From contig NZ_JAGETZ010000007.1 in NCBI RefSeq assembly GCF_017571495.1, forward strand, positions 124,001 to 188,000: a stretch of DNA of 64,000 nt, in the 5' to 3' direction. This document shows positions 14,496 to 22,273 of this stretch, piece by piece; position 1 is the stretch's first letter; each line of letters starts with the position of its first letter. This stretch comes from Hymenobacter negativus (GTDB lineage: Bacteria; Bacteroidota; Bacteroidia; Cytophagales; Hymenobacteraceae). The notes beneath the pieces are model-generated. The model ran no database searches. It was given only the letters and a program-made list of their open reading frames with translations, and was not told where the DNA came from. The position numbers were made by a program, and so were the translations under genes.

Positions 14496-15707
14496 ATGCA
14501 CGTATTGCTTTTCGATGACCCGGCCATTCGGCCGCACTTGCTGCCCTTCACCTTTACCCGTCCGGTGGCGGCGCTGCGTTGCGGCATCCTCACGCTGGCC
14601 GAAAAATGGCAGCATCGCCTGGGCGTCGAAACCGTTGGCTACCTCACTCAACCCTACCTGCAAGCCAAGTTTCCGGCCGGCGATGTACGCGGCGCGGCCC
14701 TAATTATCAACGGCGCCGTGTGCCCCGATGACGTGCTGGTGCGTCAGGTACAGGCCCTCACGCCCGGCCAGGCTCTGTACTGCGACGAACTGCTGGTGGC
14801 CGCGCACGTAGCTGATGCGGCGTTGGTAGCCGAGCTTATCCAAGACGGTATTCCGGAAACGCGGCAGGTGGCCGAGCCCGTGACGGTGATTGACCGGCCG
14901 TGGCAGCTGTTCCTGCGCAACGGTGTGGAAATCCGCCGCGACTTCACCCTGCTTACGAAAGGCCGCACTTCGCAGCCTGTCGGCGATGCCCACACCATTG
15001 TGTATGGTGCCGAAAACATCTTTATCGAGGAGGGAGTGAAAATCCGGGCAGCTATTTTGAATGCGGAGGACGGCCCGATTTACTTGGGTAAAAACTCGCA
15101 GGTGCACGAAGGTGCTATCATCAAAGGCCCATTGGCCCTGTGCGAGGGCTCACACATCAATGTTGGTGCTAAGATGCGCGGCGACAATACCGTAGGGCCG
15201 TTCTCGAAAGTAGGCGGCGAAGTGGGCAACAGCATCCTGCTGGGATACAGCAACAAAGGCCACGACGGCTACCTGGGCAACTCCGTCATCGGCGAGTGGT
15301 GCAACCTGGGTGCCGATACCAACACGTCGAACCTCAAAAACAACTACGCGCCGGTCAAAATCTGGAGTCACACCGCCAAGCGCTTCGTAGATACCGGCCA
15401 AACCTTCTGCGGCCTCATGATGGGCGACCACAGCAAATGCGGCATCAACACCATGTTCAATACCGGTACGGTGGTGGGCGTGGGGGCCAATATATTCGGG
15501 GCTGGCTTTCCGCGCACCTTCATCCCAAGTTTCAGCTGGGGCGGCGCGGCGGGCTTCGAAACCTTTAAGCTGCCGAAGGTGAACGAAGTAGCCGAGCGCG
15601 TGATGGCCCGCCGCAGCCTCCCGTATGATGCGGTGGAGCAGAAGATTATGCAGGCGGTGTTTGAGGCAACCACGGAGGATAGGATTTGGGAAAAGGTGAA
15701 GTCATGA
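14496..15707 (+). CDS. GlmU-like UDP-GlcNAc pyrophosphorylase/acetyltransferase
   Basis: 403 residues. The N-terminal half is an atypical nucleotidyltransferase domain (MHVLLFDDPAIRPHLLPFTF). The C-terminal half (about 170-340) is a left-handed beta-helix with hexapeptide turns (for example GDNTVGPFSKVGGEVGNSIL and GYSNKGHDGYLGNSVIGEW). This is the alternative bacterial GlmU family common in Bacteroidota, predicted to make UDP-GlcNAc for peptidoglycan and glycans. The stop overlaps the next start (ATGA at 15704-15707), so it is coupled to holB. Confidence 0.88.
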   Translation: MHVLLFDDPAIRPHLLPFTFTRPVAALRCGILTLAEKWQHRLGVETVGYLTQPYLQAKFPAGDVRGAALIINGAVCPDDVLVRQVQALTPGQALYCDELLVAAHVADAALVAELIQDGIPETRQVAEPVTVIDRPWQLFLRNGVEIRRDFTLLTKGRTSQPVGDAHTIVYGAENIFIEEGVKIRAAILNAEDGPIYLGKNSQVHEGAIIKGPLALCEGSHINVGAKMRGDNTVGPFSKVGGEVGNSILLGYSNKGHDGYLGNSVIGEWCNLGADTNTSNLKNNYAPVKIWSHTAKRFVDTGQTFCGLMMGDHSKCGINTMFNTGTVVGVGANIFGAGFPRTFIPSFSWGGAAGFETFKLPKVNEVAERVMARRSLPYDAVEQKIMQAVFEATTEDRIWEKVKS

Positions 15708-16846
15708 CTTTTGCCGAAATTCCTAACCAAACTGCCGTCAAAAGCCTGCTACGCCAGTCGGTGCAGCGGCAGCACGTGGCGCACGCCCAGCTTTTCCGGG
15801 GGCAGGAGGGCAGTGCGGCGCTAGCCCTCGCTCTCGCTTATGCCCAATACCTGAACTGCGAGGAGCGCGCCCCCGGGGCCGACGACAGCTGCGGTCACTG
15901 CCCGGCTTGCACCAAAACAGCTAAGCTGGCCCATCCGGACCTGAACTTCATCGTGCCCGTAACCACCACCAAAACAGTGGCCAAGGATGCAGTGAGCAGC
16001 AAGTTCATGGCCGAGTGGCGCGCCTTCATCCTCGATAACCCATACCAGGGGCTCAACGATTGGATGCAGCACATCGGGGCCGAGAACAAGCAGGGCAACA
16101 TCAGCAAAGACGAGGCCGTGCAAATTCTGAAGCTCGTGAGCCTGAAAGCGTTCGAGGCGCGTTTTAAAATCGTCATCCTCTGGCTGCCCGAACTGATGCA
16201 CCCCGCCGCCGCCAATGCCGTGCTCAAGCTGCTGGAAGAGCCGCCGCCCGCCACCATCTTCCTGCTGGTGAGCCACGCGCCGGAGCTGCTGCTGCCCACC
16301 ATCATCAGCCGGGTGCAGCCGGTGGTAGTGCGCCCGTTTTCGGAGGACGACATCACTGCGTACCTGCATGCTGAGTACCAAGTGCCCGAAGCCAAGGCTC
16401 GCCAGGTAGCCCAACTGGCCGAAGGCAGCCTGGGCGCCGCCCTGGCCAGCCGCGACGCCAACGCCGACCACGACTACTTCGAATTCTTCCGCGACTGGAT
16501 GCGTCTCTGCTTCAACTACGGCAGCAAGGCGGGGGATATTATCAAGAAAAGCGAGGAGTTTCAGAAGCTAGGCCGAGAAAACCAGAAAGAGCTGTTGGCG
16601 TATTCGCTTGGTCTTGTGCGCAAGGTGCTCCTGTTCGGCATCGACCCGAAATTCGTACCCCACCTCGCCAACGGCGAGCAGCAATTCGTGACCGGCTTCG
16701 CCAAATTTGTGACCCCGCGCAACGCCGACTTACTAACCAAAGAGTTGACCGACGCCCACTACCACATCGAACGCAACGCTAATGCCAAAATGGTGTTCGT
16801 GGATAGCTCGCTACGCCTGGGCGGGCAGCTGCGTCTGGCCCAATAA
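15704..16846 (+). CDS. holB: DNA polymerase III subunit delta'
   Basis: 380 residues from ATG 15704, overlapping the previous stop by four bases. Part of the clamp loader that places the sliding clamp on DNA. A zinc module CEERAPGADDSCGHCPACTK has four Cys. The sensor region WLPELMHPAAANAVLKLLEE and PPPATIFLLVSHAPELLLPT is typical. The P-loop is degenerate (GQEGSAAL, no GKT), as expected for this non-hydrolysing subunit. The start 6 codons upstream lies inside the previous gene and is not needed. Confidence 0.93.
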   Translation: MTFAEIPNQTAVKSLLRQSVQRQHVAHAQLFRGQEGSAALALALAYAQYLNCEERAPGADDSCGHCPACTKTAKLAHPDLNFIVPVTTTKTVAKDAVSSKFMAEWRAFILDNPYQGLNDWMQHIGAENKQGNISKDEAVQILKLVSLKAFEARFKIVILWLPELMHPAAANAVLKLLEEPPPATIFLLVSHAPELLLPTIISRVQPVVVRPFSEDDITAYLHAEYQVPEAKARQVAQLAEGSLGAALASRDANADHDYFEFFRDWMRLCFNYGSKAGDIIKKSEEFQKLGRENQKELLAYSLGLVRKVLLFGIDPKFVPHLANGEQQFVTGFAKFVTPRNADLLTKELTDAHYHIERNANAKMVFVDSSLRLGGQLRLAQ

Positions 16847-16894
16847 TCTGTACTGCCACTTTGTTAACTGCTCACTGTTAGCTGATAACTGAAA

Positions 16895-17818
16895 ATGACC
16901 ATCCGCCTTGCTACCCGCGCCAGTCGCCTTGCCCTTTGGCAAACCGAACATGTTGCCCATCTGCTGCAAAAAGCTGGCTTCGAAACCGAAATTGTGCCCA
17001 TGCAGACCACCGGCGACGCTGTGCAGGACCGTAGTTTAGCCAAGATTGGCTCTAAGGGCGTCTTTACCGAAGAACTGGAAAACAGCCTCCTGCGCGGCGA
17101 AACTCACCTTGCCGTGCACTCAGCTAAAGACGTGCAAAGCAGCATCCCGCGCGAGTTGGAGTTGTTGGCGTTCTTGGAGCGCGAGCAGGTAAACGACGTG
17201 GTGCTGAGCTTCGACGAAAATTTCTCGCTCGATAAGCATGGCATCGTGCTGGGTACCAGCAGCACGCGCCGCAAGGCTCAGCTGCGCCGATTCTACCCCC
17301 ACGCCGAAACCGCCGAAGCCCGCGGCAACCTCCAGACCCGCCTGCGCAAGCTGGAAGAAGGCCAGTTTGATGCGCTGGTACTCGCCTATGCCGGCGTGCA
17401 CCGCATGGGCTACGAGCACTTGGTACGCCACACGCTGCCGGCCACGCAGTTTGTGCCCGCTACCGGCCAGGGGAGCATTGCTGTGGAGTGCGCCGCAGAG
17501 TTAGACAACGAACTGAAAGCCCGTTTGAAAACTGCCCTCGACCATCCCGCCACTCATACTTGCCTGCTAGCCGAGCGGGCTTTTTTGCACACCATGGAAG
17601 GCGGGTGCAGCATTCCGTCGTTTGCCCTCGCCACCCTGCACAATGGCACCTTGCGTCTACATGGCGGGCTCATCAGCCTCAGCGGCGAAGAATATGTAGA
17701 AGAAATTCAGACTGCTCAAGCGGCCGACGCCTATAGCTTGGGTGTTTCCGTGGCCGATGCGGTGCTGGCCCGCGGCGGGCGCGAAATTCTGGCCAGCATC
17801 CGCGAGCACCGGGGCTAA
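16895..17818 (+). CDS. hemC: Porphobilinogen deaminase (hydroxymethylbilane synthase)
   Basis: 307 residues. Joins four porphobilinogens into hydroxymethylbilane in haem synthesis. Motifs: RLATRASRLALWQTEHV at the start, VHSAKDVQ, GTSSTRRKAQLRR, the catalytic LVLAYAGVHRMG segment, ATGQGSIAVEC, and GGCSIP holding the Cys that carries the dipyrromethane cofactor. The gene follows holB by 48 bases and may be read from the same promoter. Confidence 0.96.
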   Translation: MTIRLATRASRLALWQTEHVAHLLQKAGFETEIVPMQTTGDAVQDRSLAKIGSKGVFTEELENSLLRGETHLAVHSAKDVQSSIPRELELLAFLEREQVNDVVLSFDENFSLDKHGIVLGTSSTRRKAQLRRFYPHAETAEARGNLQTRLRKLEEGQFDALVLAYAGVHRMGYEHLVRHTLPATQFVPATGQGSIAVECAAELDNELKARLKTALDHPATHTCLLAERAFLHTMEGGCSIPSFALATLHNGTLRLHGGLISLSGEEYVEEIQTAQAADAYSLGVSVADAVLARGGREILASIREHRG

Positions 17819-17932
17819 GCAGCCACCTGCCGAATCCGCGTAGTTTTGCCTTCCGTTATTTACAGCATAAGTAGCAAGACTAATTCGTTGTCTTGGTGCT
17901 TGCTACCTAATTCTGATTACCTACTGCCTCAA

Positions 17933-18580
17933 ATGAAACCTTCCTTCTCTTCTTTTGCCAGCTTGCTATTGGCCCTGCTGTGGCTTGCTACTCCCGTCTT
18001 CGCCGCCGGAAAGCCCGGCAAGTCTCCCAAAAAGAGTAGTAAGGATGAAGTGGTGACCATCACCACGCCGCAGGGCGTTATCCGCCTCATTCTGTTTGAT
18101 GACACCCCATTACATAAGGCTAATTTTCTGAAAAAGGCTCAGAACGGCTTCTACACGGGCACCACTTTTCACCGCGTCATCGACAATTTTATGATTCAAG
18201 GCGGCGATATAAATTCCAAGGATGCCGACCCCAGCAACGACGGCCTCGGCCAGCCCAATGAGCCGACTATTCCGGCTGAGTTGGTAGGCCATCAGCACAT
18301 CTACGGCGCTGTGGCTGCAGCCCGCATGGGCGGCCCGGCCGGTACGCCCAGCAGCGGGAGCCAGTTCTACCTGGTTGAAAACCACGATGGCACACACTTT
18401 CTCGATGGCCAGTACACCGTTTTCGGGCAGGTTATTCAGGGGCTTGATGTCATCGATAAGATTGCCAAACTGCCCAAAGGCCCCACTGACCGCCCTTTGA
18501 CCGACTCCAAAATGACTGTGAAAGTAGAAAAGCTGAAGCGGAAAAAAATCACCAAGCTCTACGGCTACAAGTATGAGTAA
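17933..18580 (+). CDS. Exported cyclophilin-type peptidyl-prolyl isomerase
   Basis: 215 residues from ATG 17933, chosen because it opens a good signal peptide (MKPSFSSFASLLLALLWLAT, cleavage near AFA-A). The mature domain is a cyclophilin: FHRVIDNFMIQGGD, AARMGGPAGTPSSGSQFYLV and YTVFGQVIQGLDVIDKIA. Predicted to speed proline isomerisation during folding of exported proteins in the periplasm. A TAGTTTTG at 17841-17848 fits the -7 promoter element, though no -33 TTG is obvious. Confidence 0.92.
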   Translation: MKPSFSSFASLLLALLWLATPVFAAGKPGKSPKKSSKDEVVTITTPQGVIRLILFDDTPLHKANFLKKAQNGFYTGTTFHRVIDNFMIQGGDINSKDADPSNDGLGQPNEPTIPAELVGHQHIYGAVAAARMGGPAGTPSSGSQFYLVENHDGTHFLDGQYTVFGQVIQGLDVIDKIAKLPKGPTDRPLTDSKMTVKVEKLKRKKITKLYGYKYE

Positions 18581-18609
18581 TGCCCACTGTAACTAATTAG
18601 CCTGCAGGT

Positions 18610-19518
18610 ATGAAAATTTTCCTCACTGGTTCCAACGGCCTGCTCGGTCAGAAGCTCGTGGCCCAGTTGCGGCAGCAAGCCGGGGTGGAACTGCTGGCCA
18701 CTTCCCGCGGGACTAACAAGCTGGCCGACCTGTACCCGGATGTGCGCTTCGTGCCGCTCGACGTGACTGATGTCACCCAGGTGCGGCAGCTGTTGGCACA
18801 GGAGCAACCCACGCACCTCATCCACACCGCCGCCATGACCAATGTGGACGAGTGCGAGCAAAACCGCGCCGCATGCTGGCAGCAAAACGTGACAGCAGTC
18901 GAGAATCTGGTAGCTGCCTGCGCCGAAGCAAACATCCACCTCACTCACCTCAGCACCGACTTCGTCTTTAGTGGTGAGCACGGCCCACTGGCCGAAGACG
19001 CCGCGCCGGGGCCAGTAAACTTCTACGGCGAAAGCAAGCTGGCCGCCGAGAAGGCAGTGCAGGCCAGCACCGGCCGCTGGGCCATTGCCCGCACTGTGCT
19101 GGTGTATGGCGTGGCACACGACTACGGCCGTAGCAACATTCTGCTATGGGTGCGTGACTCCTTACGCGCCAGCAAAGCCATTAAAGTAGTGGCCGACCAG
19201 TGGCGTACGCCTACCCTGGCCGAAGACCTTGCCCAGGGCTGCTGGCTGATTGCCCAGCAGAATGCCCAAGGCATTTTTCACATCAGCGGCGATGAGTTAC
19301 TGACGCCTTACGCCATGGCGCTACGCGTGGCCGCCCACTTTGGCCTTGATGCCAGTCTGATTGAGCAAGTGGATGCCAGTTGTTTCTCTCAGTCCGCCAA
19401 ACGGCCAGCTCGCACGGGCTTTTTCATCGATAAGGCCCGGCGCGAGCTTGGGTACACCCCGCGCGGTTTGGCCGAAGGCATTGCGCTGGTAGCTGCGCAG
19501 AGCGACGCAGAAGCATAA
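18610..19518 (+). CDS. RmlD-like NAD(P)-dependent sugar-nucleotide reductase
   Basis: 302 residues of the extended SDR superfamily, RmlD branch. Nucleotide-binding GSNGLLGQKLV is at 7-17, THLIHTAAMTNVDECE at about 68-84, the active-site Ser/Tyr/Lys in LSTDFVFSG and NFYGESKLAAE. dTDP-4-dehydrorhamnose reductase is the nearest named function, but no other rhamnose genes are nearby, so the substrate is open. It lies 29 bases after the isomerase gene. Confidence 0.85.
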   Translation: MKIFLTGSNGLLGQKLVAQLRQQAGVELLATSRGTNKLADLYPDVRFVPLDVTDVTQVRQLLAQEQPTHLIHTAAMTNVDECEQNRAACWQQNVTAVENLVAACAEANIHLTHLSTDFVFSGEHGPLAEDAAPGPVNFYGESKLAAEKAVQASTGRWAIARTVLVYGVAHDYGRSNILLWVRDSLRASKAIKVVADQWRTPTLAEDLAQGCWLIAQQNAQGIFHISGDELLTPYAMALRVAAHFGLDASLIEQVDASCFSQSAKRPARTGFFIDKARRELGYTPRGLAEGIALVAAQSDAEA

Positions 19519-19547
19519 AAAAAACCCGCCGGGGTAGACGGCGGGTT
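19517..19547 (-). terminator. Terminator for the minus-strand unit ending here
   Basis: AACCCGCCG at 19523-19531 pairs with CGGCGGGTT at 19539-19547. An A8 run at 19517-19524 lies on the left, so on the minus strand the hairpin is followed by a U tract. This would end a leftward transcript such as that of the small ORF at 19696-19938; on the plus strand it is a weaker signal for the reductase gene. Confidence 0.7.
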
Positions 19548-19695
19548 AACACTCAACAAGGGTAGACTGTGAGCAGTAGAATCTGTCGATGGGGTAGAAT
19601 ATGGTGCCGGATTCCAGGGTGTTGGAACAGTTGATTGTGAGAGCTGGAAATTGGAAAGATTAAAATAGTTGAAAGCAAAAGCTGATTAGCCGCAC

Positions 19696-19938
19696 TTAGT
19701 GCTGGTGCCAAACACCTACCAGTAACCCGCCTACAAGTACCGCAGTGCGTCCCTGAAGAGCTGCCTCACCTACCGCACGAGGAACTACCGTGCCATCTGG
19801 GGTCACGAAGTCGATGCCTACGGAGATAGGACGTGTGGTGCCGTGCGTTTTGGGACGCCTCGGGGTATTCAGGGAGGGATAAATGAGCAGGTACATAGGC
19901 GAGAGAGGTAGAAGGAGGTGATGCAATCCAAACCACAT
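19696..19938 (-). CDS. Small hypothetical protein at the edge of the peptide locus
   Basis: 80 residues from ATG 19938, or 66 from ATG 19896. The N-terminus is hydrophobic (WFGLHHLLLPLSPMYLLIYP). The middle is basic with Pro and Thr. The C-terminal part AALQGRTAVLVGGLLVGVWH is hydrophobic and Gly-rich, ending WHQH. No family is recognised. Support comes from context: a promoter at 19964-19992 ends about 25 bases before the ATG, and a terminator in the right orientation follows. The remaining gap up to 20258 is AT-rich and holds only the regulatory motifs listed. Confidence 0.42.
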   Translation of the reverse strand: MWFGLHHLLLPLSPMYLLIYPSLNTPRRPKTHGTTRPISVGIDFVTPDGTVVPRAVGEAALQGRTAVLVGGLLVGVWHQH

Positions 19939-19963
19939 AATCTGTGGGCTGGCTAAGACAATA

Positions 19964-19999
19964 CAATGTTACTGCCGCAGGTCGCCGCACAAAAGGACA
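19964..19999 (-). promoter_or_regulatory. Promoter with the element shared with the repeat-peptide gene
   Basis: On the minus strand the -33 TTG is at 19990-19992 and TAACATTG at 19964-19971 is a 7 of 8 match to TAnnTTTG; the spacer is 18 bases. The plus-strand 15-mer at 19985-19999 (CCGCACAAAAGGACA) matches 14 of 15 bases with that at 24651-24665. A small ORF starts 25 bases downstream. Confidence 0.6.
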
Positions 20000-20258
20000 C
20001 TCTGCCCTATTTTCGGACATCAGAAAATAGACTGAGTTGTTAAAAAAATGCTACTGATTTAGCATAAAAGCATGGGCCTTGGTTGTGGTTATATAAATAA
20101 TATATGGATATTGGTTTGATAATCAATGCATTACCTTGGTTGATTCTTCCTGTGTGGCTTTGTTGGAAAATCGAAAAAAACAGCGATTTGTGACATCAAA
20201 AGTGCCAAATATGTACTGTTATTTTACTGCTAAAATCATCGAAACGACAGGCTGTATA

Positions 20259-21257
20259 TCAGGGTTGGGAAGATTGGTGCCTACTTAATATATAAAGACT
20301 TAATATGCTTGTAATCAGACATAAACATGGAAAAAAAGCTATCCACCAAGCGCTTTGGTCGTGGCGAATCCCTGCTAATAGCCGTCCCCAGCTAGCTACG
20401 TTCGGGGGCAGGCCAATACCTAAAAAGGACAGCGTACTTTCTAAGCCAAGCAGCCCCGCCATGCTCAGCGGGAAAGCCGCGCGTAGCGGCTGCACGGCAT
20501 GAGGCAGCGCATGCCACAGCCACACGCGGCCGGGTGAAAATCCAGTAGCCCGAGCCGCCTCTACGAAAGGCAAGACGCGAACCCGCAGCATTTGGGCGCG
20601 CACCAGTCGGGCAGGTTGCGGCCAGCTGGTGAGCGCCAGCAGCAACAGCATCCCTTGGATGGCGACGCTGGTACCAGCCGCAATAGCCACCACCAGTATC
20701 AGGCGCGGAATGGTGTCAAGGGTGGTGGCTATTGCCATAACGATGGAATCGAGCGGCAGGCGCCAGGCAGGAAGGGGACGTTGCCGCCACTTTGCTATAG
20801 CCAGCAAGCAGCCGCTTGCGGCCGCCGCGCCTACCAGCACCAGCCATGGCCACGGCAAGCTCAGAGCCCACCACACACAAGCTACCAGCAACAGCCAGTA
20901 GGGTGCTGCCAAACGGCTTTGGTTTAGCCAAAACCCTGCTGCTCCGCCTGCTATGGCACCCAGCAAGGCAGCCATTACAGTGGCGGGGAGCGTGAGAGCT
21001 ACCGCCGTTCGCGCGCCAAAAACCAGTTGGCTAAGAATGTCAAGGCCCTGTGAGTCGGTGCCCAGCCAGTGCTTGCCAATACTAAAAGGTGGCTGCGATA
21101 CCTGGGACAAATCGGGTACATTGGGCAGATAGGGCAGGGGAAGTACCGGTGCCAGCGCTGCCGTTAGCAACACCACACTTAGCCATCCCAGAGCAATTCT
21201 CTGGGGCCAAGAGCGAGAAAATATCAGGACTGCCAACGGATACGAGGGTCGGCCCAA
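20259..21257 (-). CDS. Oligopeptide ABC transporter permease (DppC/OppC-like)
   Basis: 332 residues from a TTG at 21257; a second TTG at 21236 is equally possible. TM1 is at about 22-42, then the periplasmic loop typical of OppC (HWLGTDSQGLDILSQLVFGA), several further membrane helices, and the EAA loop EAARATGFSPGRVWLWHALP that docks to the ATPase. The GLLGLESTLSFLGIGLPPN segment is also characteristic. It overlaps the end of the other permease gene, so the two are coupled. An unusually long membrane region (about 118-155) lies before the permease core. No ATPase gene is in the locus. Confidence 0.88.
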   Translation of the reverse strand: MGRPSYPLAVLIFSRSWPQRIALGWLSVVLLTAALAPVLPLPYLPNVPDLSQVSQPPFSIGKHWLGTDSQGLDILSQLVFGARTAVALTLPATVMAALLGAIAGGAAGFWLNQSRLAAPYWLLLVACVWWALSLPWPWLVLVGAAAASGCLLAIAKWRQRPLPAWRLPLDSIVMAIATTLDTIPRLILVVAIAAGTSVAIQGMLLLLALTSWPQPARLVRAQMLRVRVLPFVEAARATGFSPGRVWLWHALPHAVQPLRAAFPLSMAGLLGLESTLSFLGIGLPPNVASWGRLLAGIRHDQSAWWIAFFPCLCLITSILSLYILSRHQSSQP

Positions 21258-22270
21258 AGGTAGAGGAGGTCGGCGAGCAAAAGGGCCAGGAGCCGGGCCA
21301 GCCCAGTAAGCAGCACGCCACCTACCAGAATGGGGAAGTCCCGATTGGCAGCCGCTTCGGCCAGTAGCCGGCCCATGCCTGGCAGCGCAAACACCACTTC
21401 TACTACTACGGCTCCGGCTACCAGCGCTGGCAGCAATTGTGCAACTTGCGTCAGGGTGGGTAACAGGGCATTGCGTAGTACGTGGTTTCGGATAATGCCT
21501 TGCTCAGAAAGGCCTTTGGCCCGCGCCGTAATGGCATAGCCTGCCCTCAGCTCCTGCGTGAGGGCTGCCTCCAGCTGAAGAGTAAAATCGGGCAAAGCGG
21601 AAAGGGTGAGTGCTGCTACTGGCAACACCAAGTGCCAGATGTACCTCACAAACTGAGTAGTTGCATCCAGTTGCTCATCAGCAGCGTCATCAAGGCCGTA
21701 AGTGGGAAACCACGCCAGCATCTCAGGATTCGCCAGCAACAGCAGCAGCGCCAGTGCTACTACAAATAGAGGCAGTGCATGCAGTCCCAACAGTATGCCC
21801 CGCCCAGCCCGGTGCCACCACGGCCGTGTGGCCAAACGCTGCGCCAAGCCCAGCGCCCCCAACACCGCCAGTACCGCAGCAGTGCCCGTAAGTGGCAGCG
21901 TGTAGGCCAGCGCAGTACCCAGTTGGCTACTCACTGCTTGCCCAGTGCGAAACGAAGTGCCCAAGTCACCGTGCAACAAACGACCGGCCCACCGATGGTA
22001 TTGGTTGTGCTGTCCGTTCCAGTGCCAGCCATTGCCATCATTACGGCCAATATAAAAAAGTGGCAGGTCAAGGCCGAGGCGTTGCCGTATGGCTTGCTGC
22101 GCCGCCCGGCGTGCTACCGCAGTGGTTGTGGTTGCTAAGTCAGTCGTGTCCGGCAGCACTAGCTCAGTGGTCGCGTTCAGGCTGCGGTAGCTGAGCAAAA
22201 ACACTACCGAAGCGAGTACCCAAACTGCCAGGCCGGTTCGGAACAGGTGCCACAGTGCGCTGCGTACCAT
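21224..22270 (-). CDS. Oligopeptide ABC transporter permease (DppB/OppB-like)
   Basis: 348 residues. The first membrane helix is at about 12-28. The OppB layout follows: the LLHGDLGTSFRTGQAVSSQL segment, several helices and the EAA-like loop ELRAGYAITARAKGLSEQGI followed by RNHVLRNALLP. The end, VVVEVVFALPGMGRLLAEAA, is also family-typical. With the DppC-like partner it would form the inner-membrane channel for peptides. The start is 3 bases after the solute-binding protein's stop. Confidence 0.9.
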   Translation of the reverse strand: MVRSALWHLFRTGLAVWVLASVVFLLSYRSLNATTELVLPDTTDLATTTTAVARRAAQQAIRQRLGLDLPLFYIGRNDGNGWHWNGQHNQYHRWAGRLLHGDLGTSFRTGQAVSSQLGTALAYTLPLTGTAAVLAVLGALGLAQRLATRPWWHRAGRGILLGLHALPLFVVALALLLLLANPEMLAWFPTYGLDDAADEQLDATTQFVRYIWHLVLPVAALTLSALPDFTLQLEAALTQELRAGYAITARAKGLSEQGIIRNHVLRNALLPTLTQVAQLLPALVAGAVVVEVVFALPGMGRLLAEAAANRDFPILVGGVLLTGLARLLALLLADLLYLWADPRIRWQS

Positions 22271-22273
22271 GAG

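Noticed and set aside
15704-16846. Missing P-loop Lys in the clamp-loader subunit as a possible defect
   Set aside because: The delta' subunit normally lacks ATPase activity, so a degenerate P-loop is expected.
19921-19953. 11-codon plus-strand ORF right after a perfect GAAGGAGGTG sequence
   Set aside because: The Shine-Dalgarno match touches the ATG with too little spacing, Bacteroidota rarely rely on this signal, and the site lies antisense to the small ORF's start.
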